64,000 nucleotides of DNA from assembly GCA_021372945.1 (NCBI GenBank), contig JAJFTK010000054.1, positions 20,691 to 84,690 of the forward strand, read 5' to 3'. A program made the position numbers and the translations under genes. Every line of letters begins with the position of its first letter. The stretch's first letter is position 1. Source of the DNA: Planctomycetaceae bacterium. Its GTDB lineage: Bacteria > Planctomycetota > Phycisphaerae > Sedimentisphaerales > Anaerohalosphaeraceae. Of the stretch, positions 18,949 through 27,328 are shown one piece after another. The notes under the pieces were generated by a model. The model was not told where the DNA came from and searched no databases. It was given only the letters and a program-made list of their open reading frames with translations.

Positions 18949-19839
18949 TTGAAAGAAAGAATCTCCTTTATTGGCATGGGCATCATGGGCACGCCGATGG
19001 CGGCCAACCTGCTCAAGGCAGGCTATCCGTTGACCGTTTATACGCGCACACGGTCGAAGGCAGAGCCGCTGCTCGCGGCGGGGGCGGCCTGGGACGATTC
19101 GCCTGCGCAGGCTGCAAGTTCGGCCGATGTTGTGATCACTTGTCTTCCGGATACGCCGGATGTCGAACAGGTTCTGCTTGGCCCACAGGGAGTGACCGAA
19201 TCGGCGCGCGAGGGCCTGGTTTGTATCGACATGTCCACGATCAGCCCCGAAGCCACAAGGCGCATGTCCGAGGAGCTCTTGGCCAAAGGCACGGTCCTTC
19301 TTGATGCCCCTGTTTCCGGCGGGCAGATCGGCGCGGTCGAGGGCAAGCTGTCGATCATGGTCGGGGGGCCGGCGGAGGCGCTGGACCGGGTCCGCTCCGT
19401 TCTCGATTGTCTTGGCCGCGCCGTCACCCATTGCGGGCCATCGGGCTGCGGCCAACTGACCAAACTGGCCAACCAGGTCATGGTCATTCACACGATCATG
19501 AGTATCGCCGAGGGACTTGCCTTCGCCGAACGGGCCGGCCTCAATCTTGAAACCACGCATGCCGTGACCTGCGCGGGGGCCGCTTACAGTCACTCGCTGA
19601 AGGTGCTGGGGGCCAAGATCCTGGCAGGCGATATGAAGCCGGCGTTCATGGTCGATCTGCAGCTTAAAGACCTGCGGCTCATCATGGAGACCGCTCGCCA
19701 GACGGGCCAGCCGCTTCCGGGGACGGCGCTGGCGATGCAGCTTTTGCAGTCACTTTCAGCGCAGGGACGCGGACGCGACGGCACCCAGGCCCTGATCGAT
19801 ATTCTCCGGCAGCTTGCGGGCAAAATGGCTTCTCGCTAA
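18949..19839 (+). CDS. Beta-hydroxyacid dehydrogenase (3-hydroxyisobutyrate / tartronate semialdehyde reductase family)
   Basis: The product is about 296 residues, the normal family length. The NAD(P) fold is ISFIGMGIMGTPMAANLLKAG (GxGxxG near residues 9-14). The substrate-binding motif is DAPVSGGQIGAVEGKLSIMVGG, and the catalytic Lys lies in GCGQLTKLANQVMV. The C-terminal helical domain is complete. I prefer the TTG at 18949 because AAGGGG sits seven bases upstream and the chain then starts directly before the first strand. A GTG at 18931 would add six residues. The exact substrate (3-hydroxyisobutyrate, tartronate semialdehyde, or another) cannot be assigned from sequence and there is no pathway neighbour. 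Confidence 0.88.
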   Translation: MKERISFIGMGIMGTPMAANLLKAGYPLTVYTRTRSKAEPLLAAGAAWDDSPAQAASSADVVITCLPDTPDVEQVLLGPQGVTESAREGLVCIDMSTISPEATRRMSEELLAKGTVLLDAPVSGGQIGAVEGKLSIMVGGPAEALDRVRSVLDCLGRAVTHCGPSGCGQLTKLANQVMVIHTIMSIAEGLAFAERAGLNLETTHAVTCAGAAYSHSLKVLGAKILAGDMKPAFMVDLQLKDLRLIMETARQTGQPLPGTALAMQLLQSLSAQGRGRDGTQALIDILRQLAGKMASR

Positions 19840-19878
19840 AACCATGTCGCTTGTTTTACGTAGAGTGGGTTTAGGCGA

Positions 19879-19906
19879 TTGTTCCCCGCCGTTTCATTGA
19901 TAGAAT
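19879..19906 (+). promoter_or_regulatory. Promoter for mtnA giving a leaderless transcript
   Basis: TTGTTC (19879-19884) and TAGAAT (19901-19906) are 16 bases apart. Transcription would begin at about 19913, the ATG itself. Confidence 0.5.
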
Positions 19907-19912
19907 GGACTT

Positions 19913-20989
19913 ATGGAGCTTGAAATGACAGAGTTGACCATACCTCGAACGCTGCGCTGGAAGAGCGGCAGCGGCGGCTGCCTTGAACTGATCGACCAGC
20001 GGCGGCTGCCAGGTGAGCTGAAGTATATCCAGTGCACCACCTGCGCCGAGCTGTTCGATGCGATCGTTACTCTGGCGGTCCGCGGCGCTCCGGCGATTGG
20101 GGTGGCAGCCGCGTTTGGGGTTTGCCTGGGACTTCGAACGCTGGCGGACAATGCCTCGGCGACGGAGGCGCTCGAGAACATTGAACAGACATGCCGATAC
20201 CTGGCCTCCAGCCGGCCGACCGCGATCAATCTATTTAGAGCCCTCGAGCGGATGCAGAAGAAGGCCCAACAGCTTTCGTACACGATGCCTAACCTGACGA
20301 CGGCGAGCTTCAAACAAGCTCTGCTCGCCGAGGCGCAGGCGATCGAAAGAGAAGACCAGGACATGTGTTTGGCGATCGGCCGGTGCGGGCAGTCCCTGAT
20401 CCCTGACGGCGGGGCGATCCTGACGCACTGCAACGCCGGGGCGTTGGCGACGGCTGGAATCGGCACCGCGCTTGCGCCGATGTACACAGCCCACCGGGCG
20501 GGCAAACGGTTCCGGGTCTATGTCGATGAGACGCGGCCGCTTTTGCAGGGCGCCCGGCTGACGGCCTGGGAGTTGACTCACGCGGGGATTGAGGCGATTT
20601 TGATCTGCGACAACATGGCGGCCTCGCTGATGCAGAAGGGACAGGTTTCGGCTGTGATCACGGGCGCCGACCGCATCGCGGCCAATGGCGATACAGCCAA
20701 CAAGATCGGCACGCTGGGCCTGAGTATTATAGCAAAGTTTTACGACGTTGGGTTCTATGCGGCCGCGCCTTCGACCACGTTTGATATGACGATCGCAAGC
20801 GGCGACCAGATCCCGATCGAACAGCGCAGCGCCGACGAAGTTCGCTTGATACAAGGCGTTTGCGTCAGTCCAAAAGAGATTGCTGCCGTTAACCCTGCAT
20901 TTGATGTGACGCCGCATGAGAACATCACCGCCTTCATTACCGATCGCGGCTTGTTTGGTCCCGGCGAAATAGGGAGACAGGGTCTTTGA
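19913..20989 (+). CDS. mtnA: S-methyl-5-thioribose-1-phosphate isomerase
   Basis: MtnA converts methylthioribose-1-phosphate to the ribulose form in methionine salvage; related enzymes take 5-deoxyribose-1-phosphate. The product is 358 residues, the usual length. Motifs are AVRGAPAIGVAAAFG near the N-terminus, the catalytic-Cys loop THCNAGALATAGIGTALAP, the Asp-bearing ITGADRIAANGDTANKIGTL, and the C-terminal IPIEQRSADEV. No ribosome site precedes the ATG at 19913, in keeping with the promoter position. An internal ATG at 19925 is possible. No other salvage gene is nearby, so it may act in methylthioadenosine or 5-deoxyadenosine clearance. Confidence 0.95.
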   Translation: MELEMTELTIPRTLRWKSGSGGCLELIDQRRLPGELKYIQCTTCAELFDAIVTLAVRGAPAIGVAAAFGVCLGLRTLADNASATEALENIEQTCRYLASSRPTAINLFRALERMQKKAQQLSYTMPNLTTASFKQALLAEAQAIEREDQDMCLAIGRCGQSLIPDGGAILTHCNAGALATAGIGTALAPMYTAHRAGKRFRVYVDETRPLLQGARLTAWELTHAGIEAILICDNMAASLMQKGQVSAVITGADRIAANGDTANKIGTLGLSIIAKFYDVGFYAAAPSTTFDMTIASGDQIPIEQRSADEVRLIQGVCVSPKEIAAVNPAFDVTPHENITAFITDRGLFGPGEIGRQGL

Positions 20990-21026
20990 AGACAAAGTCC
21001 TGAAGCGGGTTACGGCCGCGCGGGAC

Positions 21027-22682
21027 TCAGTTTTTTTTCCATACCTGGATTTCCGGGCTTACGCCTTCCGCGGGCATGATCGGCCAGCAGGCCAGGGACA
21101 TCCAGTTCTTTTTTGGATTCAACACACGGGTATGACGAAACGCGGCCGATCGCTCGTATTGCATCTGGTTGCTGGCCAATGCCTTACGCAGTCCCAGCGC
21201 CTCAGGAGTTTGCAGGTTGAGCCATTCATCGGAAGTGATGATGTACGGCGGCAGTTTATTCTGCTCCGCAAGCATCTGCTGCAGGGACGGCACGCTCCAA
21301 TTTTCGATCACCTTATAGCCATACCGATTCAACTTTGGCCCATAAGGTCTGCGGATGCAGGATAGCACAGGCGTTTCCCGGGAGACATTTTGAACGAACC
21401 ATTCAGCCGTTCGCGTCCGTGAATCTCTGGCCAATTCAAAAACCAGTGCGGCGCAGTAAAGAGCCGAACAAATCAGCCCGGCGGCGCCGGCTCCAAGCGC
21501 GGCCCGGCTCCATAATCGGCTGCGTTGCTGCCAAACCTGCGCCGCCGCGAAACCCACCGGCAGGTAGAAGAGCCCCATTATCGGCAGATAGTAGCGAATA
21601 TAACTCATTTTAATCTGCATGGATACGGCGACATAGAAGAACACCAGGGGGAAAACAATCGCCAGCGTATTGAAAAGCAGGTGCTTGCGCATCGTGACGG
21701 CAAGCGAGACCACGATCATTGCGATAAGCGGCCAACCGATGGCGCAGTAAAACTGTCTCAGCGTTCCGACCAACTGCGGCAGATACCCCGCAAACTCCTG
21801 GTTAAAATCCTTCACCCCTCGGCCGCCGACCCAAACCCCCATGCGTTCCCAGTACGCCATTGGCCAGGGGATGATATTCTGCAAGAGCGCAAACAAGAAT
21901 CCAAAAACGGCGATCGCCAGGAGCGTGTTGCGGCTTGCCAATCCCCGCAGGCTTGTTTTCCAGTTGCGCGAACTGGCATACAGCTTCTGCAAGCGCAGTC
22001 CCGTATAGGCCACCGCAAACGCCGCCGCGTAAAAAAGCACCGGATCCTTCGTTGCACAGGCAAACGCGAACATTGCCCCCATCGCGACATGATCCTTCCA
22101 CTTATTCAAGGCCGTGCTGCGCAGCATAAAATAAAAACCTGCCGTGATCCACAGCATGGAGGGAACATCCACGCATGTCGTATGGCTATAATAAACGAAA
22201 CCATACGTAAGCGCGGTGCAGACCGCCGCTATGAATCCCGCCCACGAACTGCTGTAATAAAATCGTCCTGCCAGGTAAATGAATACCACCGTCAGCGCCG
22301 ACATGATCAGCACGTTCACGCGTGAAATTCTGGCCAGTGTTTCCAGCCGCGATGGCGTTATGACCTGCGCGCGCGTCTGTCCATTGAAGGTGACAGGCTC
22401 GGGCTTGCGTTCCCAGCCATTGATAAAAACCTTGTAGATCGTTCCGTCGATTAGAAATTGCAGCCGCGGATATTTATAGTCCCACTTGCCGTATAATTTG
22501 GGCATCTCACGCAGAACCGTAATCCCTTCTATCGAATCCGGCGACCACGGAACATATCCATCCATGCCCCAGTTGAACGCAAAAAGGTTCAAGACCAAAT
22601 TCAGGCAGACGGCGATAAAAAGGAAGGGCCCATCCTTTTTCCAAAAAGATCGGCCCTTTGTCTCTTTCAAACGTTTCTTCAT
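21027..22682 (-). CDS. PMT/ArnT-like membrane glycosyltransferase (GT-C fold)
   Basis: The product is 551 residues with about ten hydrophobic segments and a soluble C-terminal domain of about 120 residues. The first periplasmic loop carries the acidic motif WSPDSIEG. The following region, with KLYGKWDYKYPRLQF, fits the GT-C family that transfers sugars from polyprenyl-phosphate donors (PMT_2, ArnT, GT39/GT83). The donor would be an undecaprenyl- or dolichyl-type phosphosugar and the site of action the outer face of the cytoplasmic membrane. The acceptor is unknown. It lies 11 bases downstream of the NifU-like gene on the same strand, probably without functional linkage. Confidence 0.8.
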   Translation of the reverse strand: MKKRLKETKGRSFWKKDGPFLFIAVCLNLVLNLFAFNWGMDGYVPWSPDSIEGITVLREMPKLYGKWDYKYPRLQFLIDGTIYKVFINGWERKPEPVTFNGQTRAQVITPSRLETLARISRVNVLIMSALTVVFIYLAGRFYYSSSWAGFIAAVCTALTYGFVYYSHTTCVDVPSMLWITAGFYFMLRSTALNKWKDHVAMGAMFAFACATKDPVLFYAAAFAVAYTGLRLQKLYASSRNWKTSLRGLASRNTLLAIAVFGFLFALLQNIIPWPMAYWERMGVWVGGRGVKDFNQEFAGYLPQLVGTLRQFYCAIGWPLIAMIVVSLAVTMRKHLLFNTLAIVFPLVFFYVAVSMQIKMSYIRYYLPIMGLFYLPVGFAAAQVWQQRSRLWSRAALGAGAAGLICSALYCAALVFELARDSRTRTAEWFVQNVSRETPVLSCIRRPYGPKLNRYGYKVIENWSVPSLQQMLAEQNKLPPYIITSDEWLNLQTPEALGLRKALASNQMQYERSAAFRHTRVLNPKKNWMSLACWPIMPAEGVSPEIQVWKKN

Positions 22683-22693
22683 GCCTGCGGGAT

Positions 22694-22951
22694 TTAGTTC
22701 ACTGCAACAACCTGCTTAACGTCGGTCACCTTTTGCCTGAGCATGCGTTCCACGCCCATCCTCAGCGTCATCTGTGCCCCCGGGCAGCCTCTGCAGGCGC
22801 CTTGGAGCCTCACGCGGACGGTTTTATCAGGGTCAATGCCCACCAGTTCAATATCGCCGCCGTCATTTTGCAGCATAGGACGGATGGAATCGATCACTTC
22901 GGTTACTTTGGCTTCAAACGACTTTTCGCCGCATCCACAATTATCGCACAT
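22694..22951 (-). CDS. NifU-like Fe-S scaffold protein with N-terminal Cys cluster
   Basis: The product is 85 residues, a stand-alone NifU C-terminal (Nfu) domain for assembling and handing over [4Fe-4S] clusters. The conserved core is MLQNDGGDIELVGID and GACRGCPGAQMTL, with the cluster Cys53 and Cys56. The start is fixed by AGGAG eight bases upstream of ATG 22951. Unusually, the protein begins MCDNCGCG, adding three Cys (2, 5, 7) before the domain. These could form a second metal site. Nfu proteins load housekeeping Fe-S enzymes, and the hydrogenase cluster in this window would be one client, by inference only. Confidence 0.92.
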   Translation of the reverse strand: MCDNCGCGEKSFEAKVTEVIDSIRPMLQNDGGDIELVGIDPDKTVRVRLQGACRGCPGAQMTLRMGVERMLRQKVTDVKQVVAVN

Positions 22952-23061
22952 ATATAGACTCCTAATCTAAAGTAGACTACATTATATACAGACTTTTACG
23001 CTTGAACAAGAGAAGAATTCAAAAAGTGAACTTCGATGGTCCGGAAAACCACCCCAAGAAT

Positions 23062-23415
23062 CTAGCTGCTCACCTCAATCAGTTCAGGATCGCTCTGGGC
23101 CCGCATGATGACCTCTTCACAAGAGATACAGCTTTCGGCGCTCAGGCGAATGCTCGAGTCCCTGCCTAAAAGCACGATCTTGAATTGCCCCGGAACTATG
23201 CCCAGTTCGTTCCTCAGATCGGCATTCGCTGAATCGGATTCGAGAATCTCCTCGATTTGAATGTCATAAGTATCAAGTGCACATCTGCTCCCCGATAGGG
23301 CATCCATCTGCAACTGATATAACCGATCATCTCGAGAAGGGGAAAAAACAAATAAATGCCTTTTGCCGGATTGCTCTTCGGTCAGTTTTTCAATTTTTCT
23401 GAGTCCTTCTCGCAT
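23062..23415 (-). CDS. DUF4174-like protein
   Basis: The product is 117 residues, preceded by AAGGAG seven bases before ATG 23415. The pattern KRHLFVFSPSRDDRLYQLQMDAL, then an alpha/beta segment ending DTYDIQIEEIL, then GIVPGQFKIVLLGRDSSIRLS matches the DUF4174 thioredoxin-like fold (L-L-V-F-A-P-S ... F-x-V-x-L-x-G-K-D-G). Family members are usually exported, but this one has no signal peptide and starts with a charged helix. It has only two closely spaced Cys (SCISC, near residue 95) and lacks a classical thioredoxin CxxC in the expected N-terminal place. Biochemical function of the family is unknown. Confidence 0.6.
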   Translation of the reverse strand: MREGLRKIEKLTEEQSGKRHLFVFSPSRDDRLYQLQMDALSGSRCALDTYDIQIEEILESDSANADLRNELGIVPGQFKIVLLGRDSSIRLSAESCISCEEVIMRAQSDPELIEVSS

Positions 23416-23634
23416 AATCCGCTCCTTTCAGCCGGAAATATTATAAACTCGCCTTTATCCTTTTGCTACGAAAATATTGCCGCTGAGCCCGCTTTATTTT
23501 GTATTTTTCCGTTTTTTTTGCTATGCAGCGGCATTTCAGCAAGAACTAGGCAATTCTCTTAGTCGAAATCAGCTTGATGCGCAGTGTTTTGAATGCATGA
23601 AAAAGCAATATGCGGGCGGATGATAAACTAGCTA

Positions 23635-23662
23635 TTGAACGTTAAGAATGCCAGTCTATAAT
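23635..23662 (+). promoter_or_regulatory. Promoter for ubiE giving a leaderless transcript
   Basis: TTGAAC (23635-23640), a 16-base spacer and a consensus TATAAT (23657-23662) end eight bases before the ATG at 23671. The -35 hexamer is identical to that of rnpB. No ribosome site precedes the gene. Confidence 0.65.
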
Positions 23663-23670
23663 GATGACCT

Positions 23671-24417
23671 ATGAATGCCTCAAACGCTATGACCGAAAGG
23701 ACGAAATTTGTATTCGACCCGATCGCGCCGCACTACGACCGGTGCAATCATTTATTCAGCTTTGGGCTGGACAGGCGATGGCGCGAGGCGCTGGTCCGCG
23801 CCGCCTGTCCGCAGCTCAATGAGGACGTCCTCGATATTTGTACGGGCACTGGCGATGTTGTTTTTGACGTGCTGAGATACAGCCCCGCGCGAAAGGTGAC
23901 CGGGATCGATCTCAGCGAACCGATGATCCACCTGGCACAGGAGAAACAGATACTGCTTGGCTCACGAAAGTGGATGCGCCAGGCGAGACTTTGCTGGAAA
24001 ACCGCGGATATCATGTCGGCGGGCCTGGCGGACGGCGGTTATGACCTGGCCACGTGCGCCTTTGGGATACGAAACATCGCGGATAGGTCCAAAGCGTTCC
24101 ATGAATTGAACCGGCTGCTCAGGCCAAATGGCCGGCTTGCCATCCTGGAGTTCTCATTGCCCTCAAACCCGCTCGTCCGGCTGGTTTATCGATTTTATCT
24201 GCAGATCCTGATGCCTGTTTTTGGCCGCGCGGTGACAGGCCGGCGCGATGCGCTCCGATATCTTTCAAAATCAATTGTTCACTGGCATACATCGGTTGAC
24301 TTCAGGCAGGAACTCTCCGCGGCCGGATTTAACGAAATTCGCAGTAAAGCTCTGACCCTCGGTATTGTTACGCTCTGGCTGGCCCGCAAGGACGATCAGA
24401 GGCCGTACGGGTCATAA
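23671..24417 (+). CDS. ubiE: Demethylmenaquinone / ubiquinone C-methyltransferase (UbiE/MenG)
   Basis: This SAM-dependent methyltransferase carries out the last C-methylation of menaquinone (or ubiquinone). The product is 248 residues, the usual length. N-terminal VFDPIAPHYDRCNHLFSFGLDRRWR is the UbiE/COQ5 signature. The SAM motif is VLDICTGTGDVVFD (53-66). DLATCAFGIRNIAD and LEFSLPSNPLVRLVYRFY complete the family pattern. In an anaerobe the substrate would be demethylmenaquinone (MenG). It overlaps the convergent YbaK-like gene by 22 bases. Its promoter appears to specify an mRNA starting at the initiation codon. Confidence 0.95.
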   Translation: MNASNAMTERTKFVFDPIAPHYDRCNHLFSFGLDRRWREALVRAACPQLNEDVLDICTGTGDVVFDVLRYSPARKVTGIDLSEPMIHLAQEKQILLGSRKWMRQARLCWKTADIMSAGLADGGYDLATCAFGIRNIADRSKAFHELNRLLRPNGRLAILEFSLPSNPLVRLVYRFYLQILMPVFGRAVTGRRDALRYLSKSIVHWHTSVDFRQELSAAGFNEIRSKALTLGIVTLWLARKDDQRPYGS

Positions 24418-24914
24418 AAGAACGGGTCAAACGGCATAGATTCTATCTCGTCCGGCATTGCCGAATAGCTGAAACTGCAAATCTGCGGTTTAACGAGTTT
24501 GCGGTAATCCTTCATCTTCATCCAAACCGACTGGTCGTGTTTGCCGCTGAAGAACACAATTTCCTTATCCCTGGCAAGGGTTTTATCCATAAGAGTGGGA
24601 AGGTTGTAGAGATTGCCGAACGGCGGCTCTGCCCCCAACTCACTATCGGCGAAAAGCCTTTGAAGCTCCTCTTCACTAGCCAACTCGACAGAATCGGTCC
24701 GAAAATGTTTTTGCAGGGCGTAAATATCGATCTTCCGATCCGCCGGAAGGACGCAAACCGTATACTCACCATCGACTTTAACCACGACCGCTTTGGCAAC
24801 CTGGCGGGGCGGGATCTCTTCGACCGTGGCCAACTGATCGGCGGTGAAAACAGGTTTGTGCTCCGAAATCCTGAACTTTGATCGATTTTCGTTTAAGTAT
24901 TCTATGACGGTCAT
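24396..24914 (-). CDS. YbaK/ProX-type aminoacyl-tRNA editing domain protein
   Basis: The product is 172 residues. The frame starts at ATG 24914 with AAGGGGA upstream. The YbaK/EbsC fold is recognised from the N-terminal FRISEHKPVFTADQLATVEE, the conserved catalytic-Lys strand AKAVVVKVDGEYTVCVLPAD, and the later GAEPPFGNLYNLPTLMDKTL. The last corresponds to the G-x-x-x-P-G/F motif. Such stand-alone domains hydrolyse mischarged aminoacyl-tRNAs (Ala-tRNAPro, Cys-tRNAPro). The C-terminal about 30 residues (ending FDPFFYDPYGL) extend past the fold. It is convergent with, and overlaps, ubiE. Which tRNA it edits is not predictable. Confidence 0.85.
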   Translation of the reverse strand: MTVIEYLNENRSKFRISEHKPVFTADQLATVEEIPPRQVAKAVVVKVDGEYTVCVLPADRKIDIYALQKHFRTDSVELASEEELQRLFADSELGAEPPFGNLYNLPTLMDKTLARDKEIVFFSGKHDQSVWMKMKDYRKLVKPQICSFSYSAMPDEIESMPFDPFFYDPYGL

Positions 24915-25092
24915 GATCTGTCCCCTTATTCTTAAGTCAACTTTTCAGTCCCTTCAAACAGGTGTGACAGCACCGCATGGGGCTATTGCTTATTACGATC
25001 TGAAAACTTCCAGGTTGTTCAAAGAAACAAAAAATCAGCGATGGCCAGGGCAAAAATACTCGAATTCGATCCAAATACAAATTGCCGGGCTG

Positions 25093-26175
25093 CTAGTCCG
25101 CAAGGGCCTCGAGGATTCCGTGGATGTCCACATGTTCGCCGACCAGGGTTCGCAGCCGCAGGACCTTGTCCATGTCGTAGGAGCGGATCTTAAAGCCCAA
25201 GTCCTTCATGCGGGCGCTGACTTTGTAGGTGTCGTCATTGCTGAAAAGCACGGGGATCTGGCTGCTCTTGAGCAGCGGTTCGATGGTTGGGTGCGGTTCA
25301 AAGCCGCCGGTCAGGATGATGCCTCCGCTGGGCGTGCCGCGCGACAGGAGCAGGATCGCGATGAGGATGTTATCGACGCGGTCACCGGGCATAATGACCA
25401 GGGTATTTTCGTGGATGTACTTGATGGCGTTCTGGGGTTCCATGGCGGCCACGACCGTTTCTTCGATAATATTGGAGAGTCCCTCGTGTCCGCACAGAAC
25501 CTGGTAATTGAATTCTTCGGCAAGCTGTCCCAGCGTGAAGGTGGTCAAATGCTTGTCATAGGGGATCGCGCCGATAAGGCGCGTACCCATCAGAGCCAGT
25601 CCTTTTTCGACGGTCTGCCTGACCTTATCATATTTTTCCGCAATGACCTTGTTCAAGATGACGCCGATGATCTCGACATCGTGGTTGCCAAAGAGCGCCA
25701 TGCTCAAGGCGATCTCATCGAGCGGTTTGCCAATGCCTCCGGCGGTTACGATAATGACCTTGGCGCCGAGCAATTGGGCGACGCGGGCATTGGAAAGTCC
25801 AAAACAGCTTCCCACGCCGGCGTGGCCGGTTCCTTCATAGATGAGGACCTGGTGGGCCTTGGAGAGCCGTTCATGGCAATGCAGGATCTGGTCCTCCAGC
25901 GGTTTAACATTTGGGTTCTCGATGAACTTGCGGGTAAAATCGCTTTCGATGGCGATGGGGCTCAGGTAGTAGGGTTCTTCCTTCATATTGAAGACTTCGT
26001 GCATCAGTACGCCGTCTTCGTCGATGTTTTTGTCGTGATAGCGCACATAGTGCTGGCCCACGGGTTTGCAGTAGCCGGGGTTAATGCCCTTGTCATGCAG
26101 AAGCTGCATGAGGCCCAGGCTGAACGAGGTTTTTCCACAATCCCTGAGGGTGGCGCTGATATAGAGCGGCTTCAT
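25093..26175 (-). CDS. BioD-like P-loop NTPase with DRTGG domain (phosphotransacetylase N-terminal-like)
   Basis: The product is 360 residues. The N-terminal domain is a dethiobiotin-synthetase-like/CobB-like NTPase, with P-loop ATLRDCGKTS (8-17), KPVGQ, IYEGTGHAGVGS and VIIVTAGGIGKPLDEI. The C-terminal part (about 205-320) is a DRTGG domain, with KYIHENTLVIMPGDRVDNILIAILL and GIILTGGFEP. This pair is the regulatory half of some Pta enzymes, but here the acetyltransferase domain is absent. Such stand-alone proteins are often annotated 'AAA family ATPase/cobyrinic acid synthase-like' and are not well characterised. I chose ATG 26175 (GGAGA upstream) over 26190. A TATAAT on this strand lies at 26211-26206. 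Confidence 0.82.
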   Translation of the reverse strand: MKPLYISATLRDCGKTSFSLGLMQLLHDKGINPGYCKPVGQHYVRYHDKNIDEDGVLMHEVFNMKEEPYYLSPIAIESDFTRKFIENPNVKPLEDQILHCHERLSKAHQVLIYEGTGHAGVGSCFGLSNARVAQLLGAKVIIVTAGGIGKPLDEIALSMALFGNHDVEIIGVILNKVIAEKYDKVRQTVEKGLALMGTRLIGAIPYDKHLTTFTLGQLAEEFNYQVLCGHEGLSNIIEETVVAAMEPQNAIKYIHENTLVIMPGDRVDNILIAILLLSRGTPSGGIILTGGFEPHPTIEPLLKSSQIPVLFSNDDTYKVSARMKDLGFKIRSYDMDKVLRLRTLVGEHVDIHGILEALAD

Positions 26176-26254
26176 GGGTCTCCATTTCAATTAAGTACGG
26201 GCACCATTATAAACGCACAGCCGGGAATTTGCACCTAAATAAAGACCGCTGCAT

Positions 26255-26647
26255 TCAAGAGGCGATCCATGGCTGATCGGAGGCGGAGGCAGTCTGAGAT
26301 CGGATGCCGGTATTCTGAGAGTCAGCGGAAATATCTATGATGGGGCGGCCAGCCGGCCGGCTTTTGCAGATCAAAGGAATAATATGGACCAGTTTGTCGA
26401 ACTCGCCGCATTTGGTTACATAAGCCGATGCGCCTGCATCTAACATGGCTTTTTTCTGTTCGGCCTCGTCGTACATGGAAAGGCCGATAATCTTAATATG
26501 CGGAAGCCGGCTGTGGATGGCTTGGGTTGCGGCAATTCCGTTCAGGCGGGGCATATTAAAATCCATCAGAACCACATCGGGCAGATACTGAGCGAGTCGG
26601 CCTGCCGCAGCAGACTGGCCGATGTCAACGTAGGAACCGGCTTTCGG
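26255..26647 (-). pseudogene. Truncated response-regulator receiver domain
   Basis: The frame is open from just after a TGA (26650-26648) to 26255. Translated, it gives a receiver domain missing its first ~30 residues: VDIGQSAAAGRLAQYLPDVV, then the phospho-acceptor Asp in LMDFNMPRLNG, Ser in IIGLSMYDE, and the conserved Lys in AYVTKCGEF. The first strand with its acidic Asp pair, which chelates Mg, is absent, and no ATG exists before the codon preceding the phospho-Asp. No DNA-binding output domain follows; the C-terminus is a Ser/Gln/Ala-rich tail. It looks like a relic of a NarL/LuxR-type regulator. An ATG-started 106-residue product could still be made but should not fold as a receiver. 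Confidence 0.72.
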
Positions 26648-26709
26648 TCAGCGCAAAAAAACGATACGCTCCGTGCAGGAACTCTCCTGTACATTGCGCA
26701 GCATGGCGG

Positions 26710-27195
26710 TTAAGCGGGATTTTTGAGTTCCTTTTGTATTGCCTTTAGGAATTCATCCACGCGATCTTGAAGCTCAGCCGTCAAGTTCATCTGCTGCTCG
26801 ATAGAGGCGGGTTCTATGCCGAAAATGACAATTTCTTCAGGTGACTGGCCGAGCATTCGAGCTAATTCGAGAACTTTGATGATATCGATCTCGTGCAGGG
26901 AGAGATGCGTGAGTTTCTTAATGGAATTTACATCATCAGGTGTGAAGCGTTTGATCGTGCCCGGCTTTAGTCCCATTTTGGCGCAATCGATCAGGATGAC
27001 TTTCCTGCGTCCGGCGATGATATGCAAGAGGCTCATCCCGCCGCAGCCGCCGTCATAGTATTCGACTGTTTCGGAAGGAAGTGTTCCGGCGGCGGCTAGT
27101 TTGGCCAAACGATTGACGAGTTCAACGCCAATGCCTTCATCGGCCATCAGCGGATTGCCGAGCCCTATCACGATCACTGGTTTTAGATCTGCCAT
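26710..27195 (-). CDS. [NiFe] hydrogenase maturation endopeptidase
   Basis: The product is about 161 residues of peptidase family M52 (HyaD/HybD/HycI/HoxW type). This family cuts the C-terminal extension of the hydrogenase large subunit after nickel insertion. Motifs are VIVIGLGNPLMADEGIGVEL with the metal-binding Asp/Glu, YYDGGCGGMSLLHIIAG, and VILIDCAKMGLKPG. His residues follow in the LTHLSLHEIDI region. It lies 3 kb from hydA, whose C-terminus carries a cleavable tail after DPCISCSTH, so HydA is the natural substrate. The TTG codon just before ATG 27195 is probably not used. The -10 box at 27209-27204 makes the transcript nearly leaderless. Confidence 0.93.
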   Translation of the reverse strand: MADLKPVIVIGLGNPLMADEGIGVELVNRLAKLAAAGTLPSETVEYYDGGCGGMSLLHIIAGRRKVILIDCAKMGLKPGTIKRFTPDDVNSIKKLTHLSLHEIDIIKVLELARMLGQSPEEIVIFGIEPASIEQQMNLTAELQDRVDEFLKAIQKELKNPA

Positions 27196-27203
27196 CAAGA
27201 CAA

Positions 27204-27231
27204 AGTATAGACCTCATGCGCAAAACGGCAA
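27204..27231 (-). promoter_or_regulatory. Candidate promoter for the hydrogenase protease
   Basis: On the minus strand, TTGCCG (27231-27226) and TATACT (27209-27204) are 16 bases apart. The -10 box ends eight bases before the ATG at 27195. No ribosome site is seen. Confidence 0.45.
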
Positions 27232-27233
27232 AC

Positions 27234-27262
27234 AAAAAAAGCCGGACGAAGATCGCCCGGCT
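27234..27262 (-). terminator. Intrinsic terminator after the sigma/anti-sigma-like operon
   Basis: Read on the minus strand, AGCCGGGCGA pairs with TCGTCCGGCT (27262-27253 with 27249-27240; one G-T pair) around TCT, then seven T. It ends transcription of the gene at 27329-28516 just before the hydrogenase protease promoter. Confidence 0.85.
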
Positions 27263-27328
27263 GTTCGGAGTTCACACTTATTGTGTAACCCTGCAAAAAC
27301 AAGCTAAAGCTTGGACTCTTACAAGCTG

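Noticed and set aside
23478-23532. Possible hairpin TGCCGCTG ... CAGCGGCA in the gap between the DUF4174-like gene and ubiE
   Set aside because: Eight-base stem with a loop of about 39 bases and no T-run on either strand. Too weak to call a regulatory RNA or terminator.
24844-26238. 464-codon plus-strand frame opposite the DRTGG protein
   Set aside because: It is antisense to a clearly conserved P-loop protein; the amino acid pattern (D/G/V-rich) is typical of a shadow.
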